Shown here: positions 63,703 to 64,000 of the stretch, piece by piece | Layout of the letters: each line of letters opens with the position of its first letter | Position numbering within the stretch: the first letter of the stretch is position 1 | Source: a candidate division KSB1 bacterium | Lineage (GTDB): Bacteria; Zhuqueibacterota; Zhuqueibacteria; Residuimicrobiales; Krinioviventaceae | Assembly (NCBI GenBank): GCA_034521575.1 | Contig: JAXHMJ010000005.1 | Coordinates: 1,426,001-1,490,000 of the forward strand | DNA length: 64,000 nt | Direction: 5' to 3' | Notes under the pieces: generated by a model | Told to the model about the DNA's origin: nothing | Databases searched by the model: none | What the model saw: only the letters and a program-made list of their open reading frames with translations | Position numbers and translations under genes: made by a program

Positions 63703-64000
63703 ATGAAAGCAAAGTTCGTTATTCTTCTAGTACTCGGTCTCTCGAGTATTCAGGTTATGGGAGCTGAAAAACAGAAAATTATCTTTGACTGCGATCTGGG
63801 CGGAGACGTGGATGACGCCTATGCCGTGGCTCTGGTGTTGAGCAGTCCCGAGTTCGAGGTACTGGGACTGGTCATGGACAATGGCAATACGCCGGCACGC
63901 GGTCGCGTGGCTTGTCGCCTGCTGTACGAAACCGGCATGACCCACATCCCCGTGGTGCTGGGCCGTCAGACCGATGACAGCCGCTCGCATCAGTTTGACT
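63703..64000 (+). CDS. Secreted nucleoside hydrolase-like protein, N-terminal part
   Basis: ATG 63703 follows CAGGAGATAGT. A signal peptide (FVILLVLGLSSIQVMGA) is followed by KIIFDCDLGGDVDDAYAVALVLSS, the DxDxGxDD calcium-binding motif of inosine-uridine nucleoside hydrolases, and GLVMDNGNT. The family cleaves the N-glycosidic bond of nucleosides, but secreted members next to glycosidases may act on other substrates. It continues off the right edge and follows the GH92 gene in an apparent operon. Confidence 0.88.
   Translation, partial: MKAKFVILLVLGLSSIQVMGAEKQKIIFDCDLGGDVDDAYAVALVLSSPEFEVLGLVMDNGNTPARGRVACRLLYETGMTHIPVVLGRQTDDSRSHQFD

Noticed and set aside
1-64000. tRNA or rRNA genes and CRISPR arrays
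   Set aside because: No cloverleaf-like segment with a T-loop, no rRNA-like stretch, and no evenly spaced direct repeats were seen by eye. A tRNAscan or CRISPR finder run would be decisive.

Overview
The window looks like part of the chromosome of an uncultured anaerobic bacterium of the FCB group, most like Calditrichota or candidate division KSB1. The case rests on three surface proteins ending in the PNPFNP / FlgD-like sorting domain typical of those lineages, plus anaerobe genes: class I hybrid cluster protein, octaheme hydroxylamine oxidoreductase-like cytochrome, selenocysteine synthase and a 2-hydroxyacyl-CoA dehydratase activase pair. No rRNA or tRNA gene, CRISPR array, intact insertion sequence or phage module was seen. 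Placement is inferred from protein features only.

Layout. 0-2 kb: the start of a possible S55-type peptidase, a small lipoprotein cut by an amber codon, and a methyltransferase behind a long inverted repeat. 2-11.7 kb: a nitrogen-oxide island. A tight minus-strand operon runs octaheme cytochrome, NapC/NirT-like quinol dehydrogenase, YgbA, DUF438/hemerythrin/PAS protein, DUF1858/DUF2249-like protein; upstream lie an amidotransferase, a cupin, and hcp with its ferredoxin-like partner. A divergent Crp/Fnr regulator shares a perfect TTGAT-N4-ATCAA box with the hcp operon. The parts fit nitrite to hydroxylamine to ammonium reduction plus NO defence. 11.7-29.7 kb: housekeeping genes (HAD phosphatase, DoxX, Nif3, nitroreductase, PtsN-like IIA, hisS, TrmH, CPBP protease, pncB, B12-radical SAM, ParB-like, purA, STAS, secF, secD, selA). 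29.7-38.8 kb: three sorted surface proteins sharing a repeated GDEIAVYD module; the largest (about 2,220 residues once a frameshift is mended) has a sigma-54-type promoter. 39-48.9 kb: CCA-adding enzyme, MauE/rhodanese pair, dehydratase activase pair, flavin/NAD reductase, sensor kinase, acetate kinase. 49-64 kb: peptidase C69, small membrane and SH3 proteins, then carbohydrate genes (sulfatase, GH5, alpha/alpha-barrel glycosidase-like protein, GH92, nucleoside hydrolase) with an orphan MerR-methyltransferase fusion between them.

A striking feature is six genes each broken by one single-nucleotide indel, with both halves intact and family-conserved across the break. Five lie between 33.9 and 47.1 kb. 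This points to sequence or assembly error, or recent decay, more than to many programmed frameshifts; these loci are annotated over their full inferred span. TAG ends other intact genes, so stop-codon reassignment is not supported.
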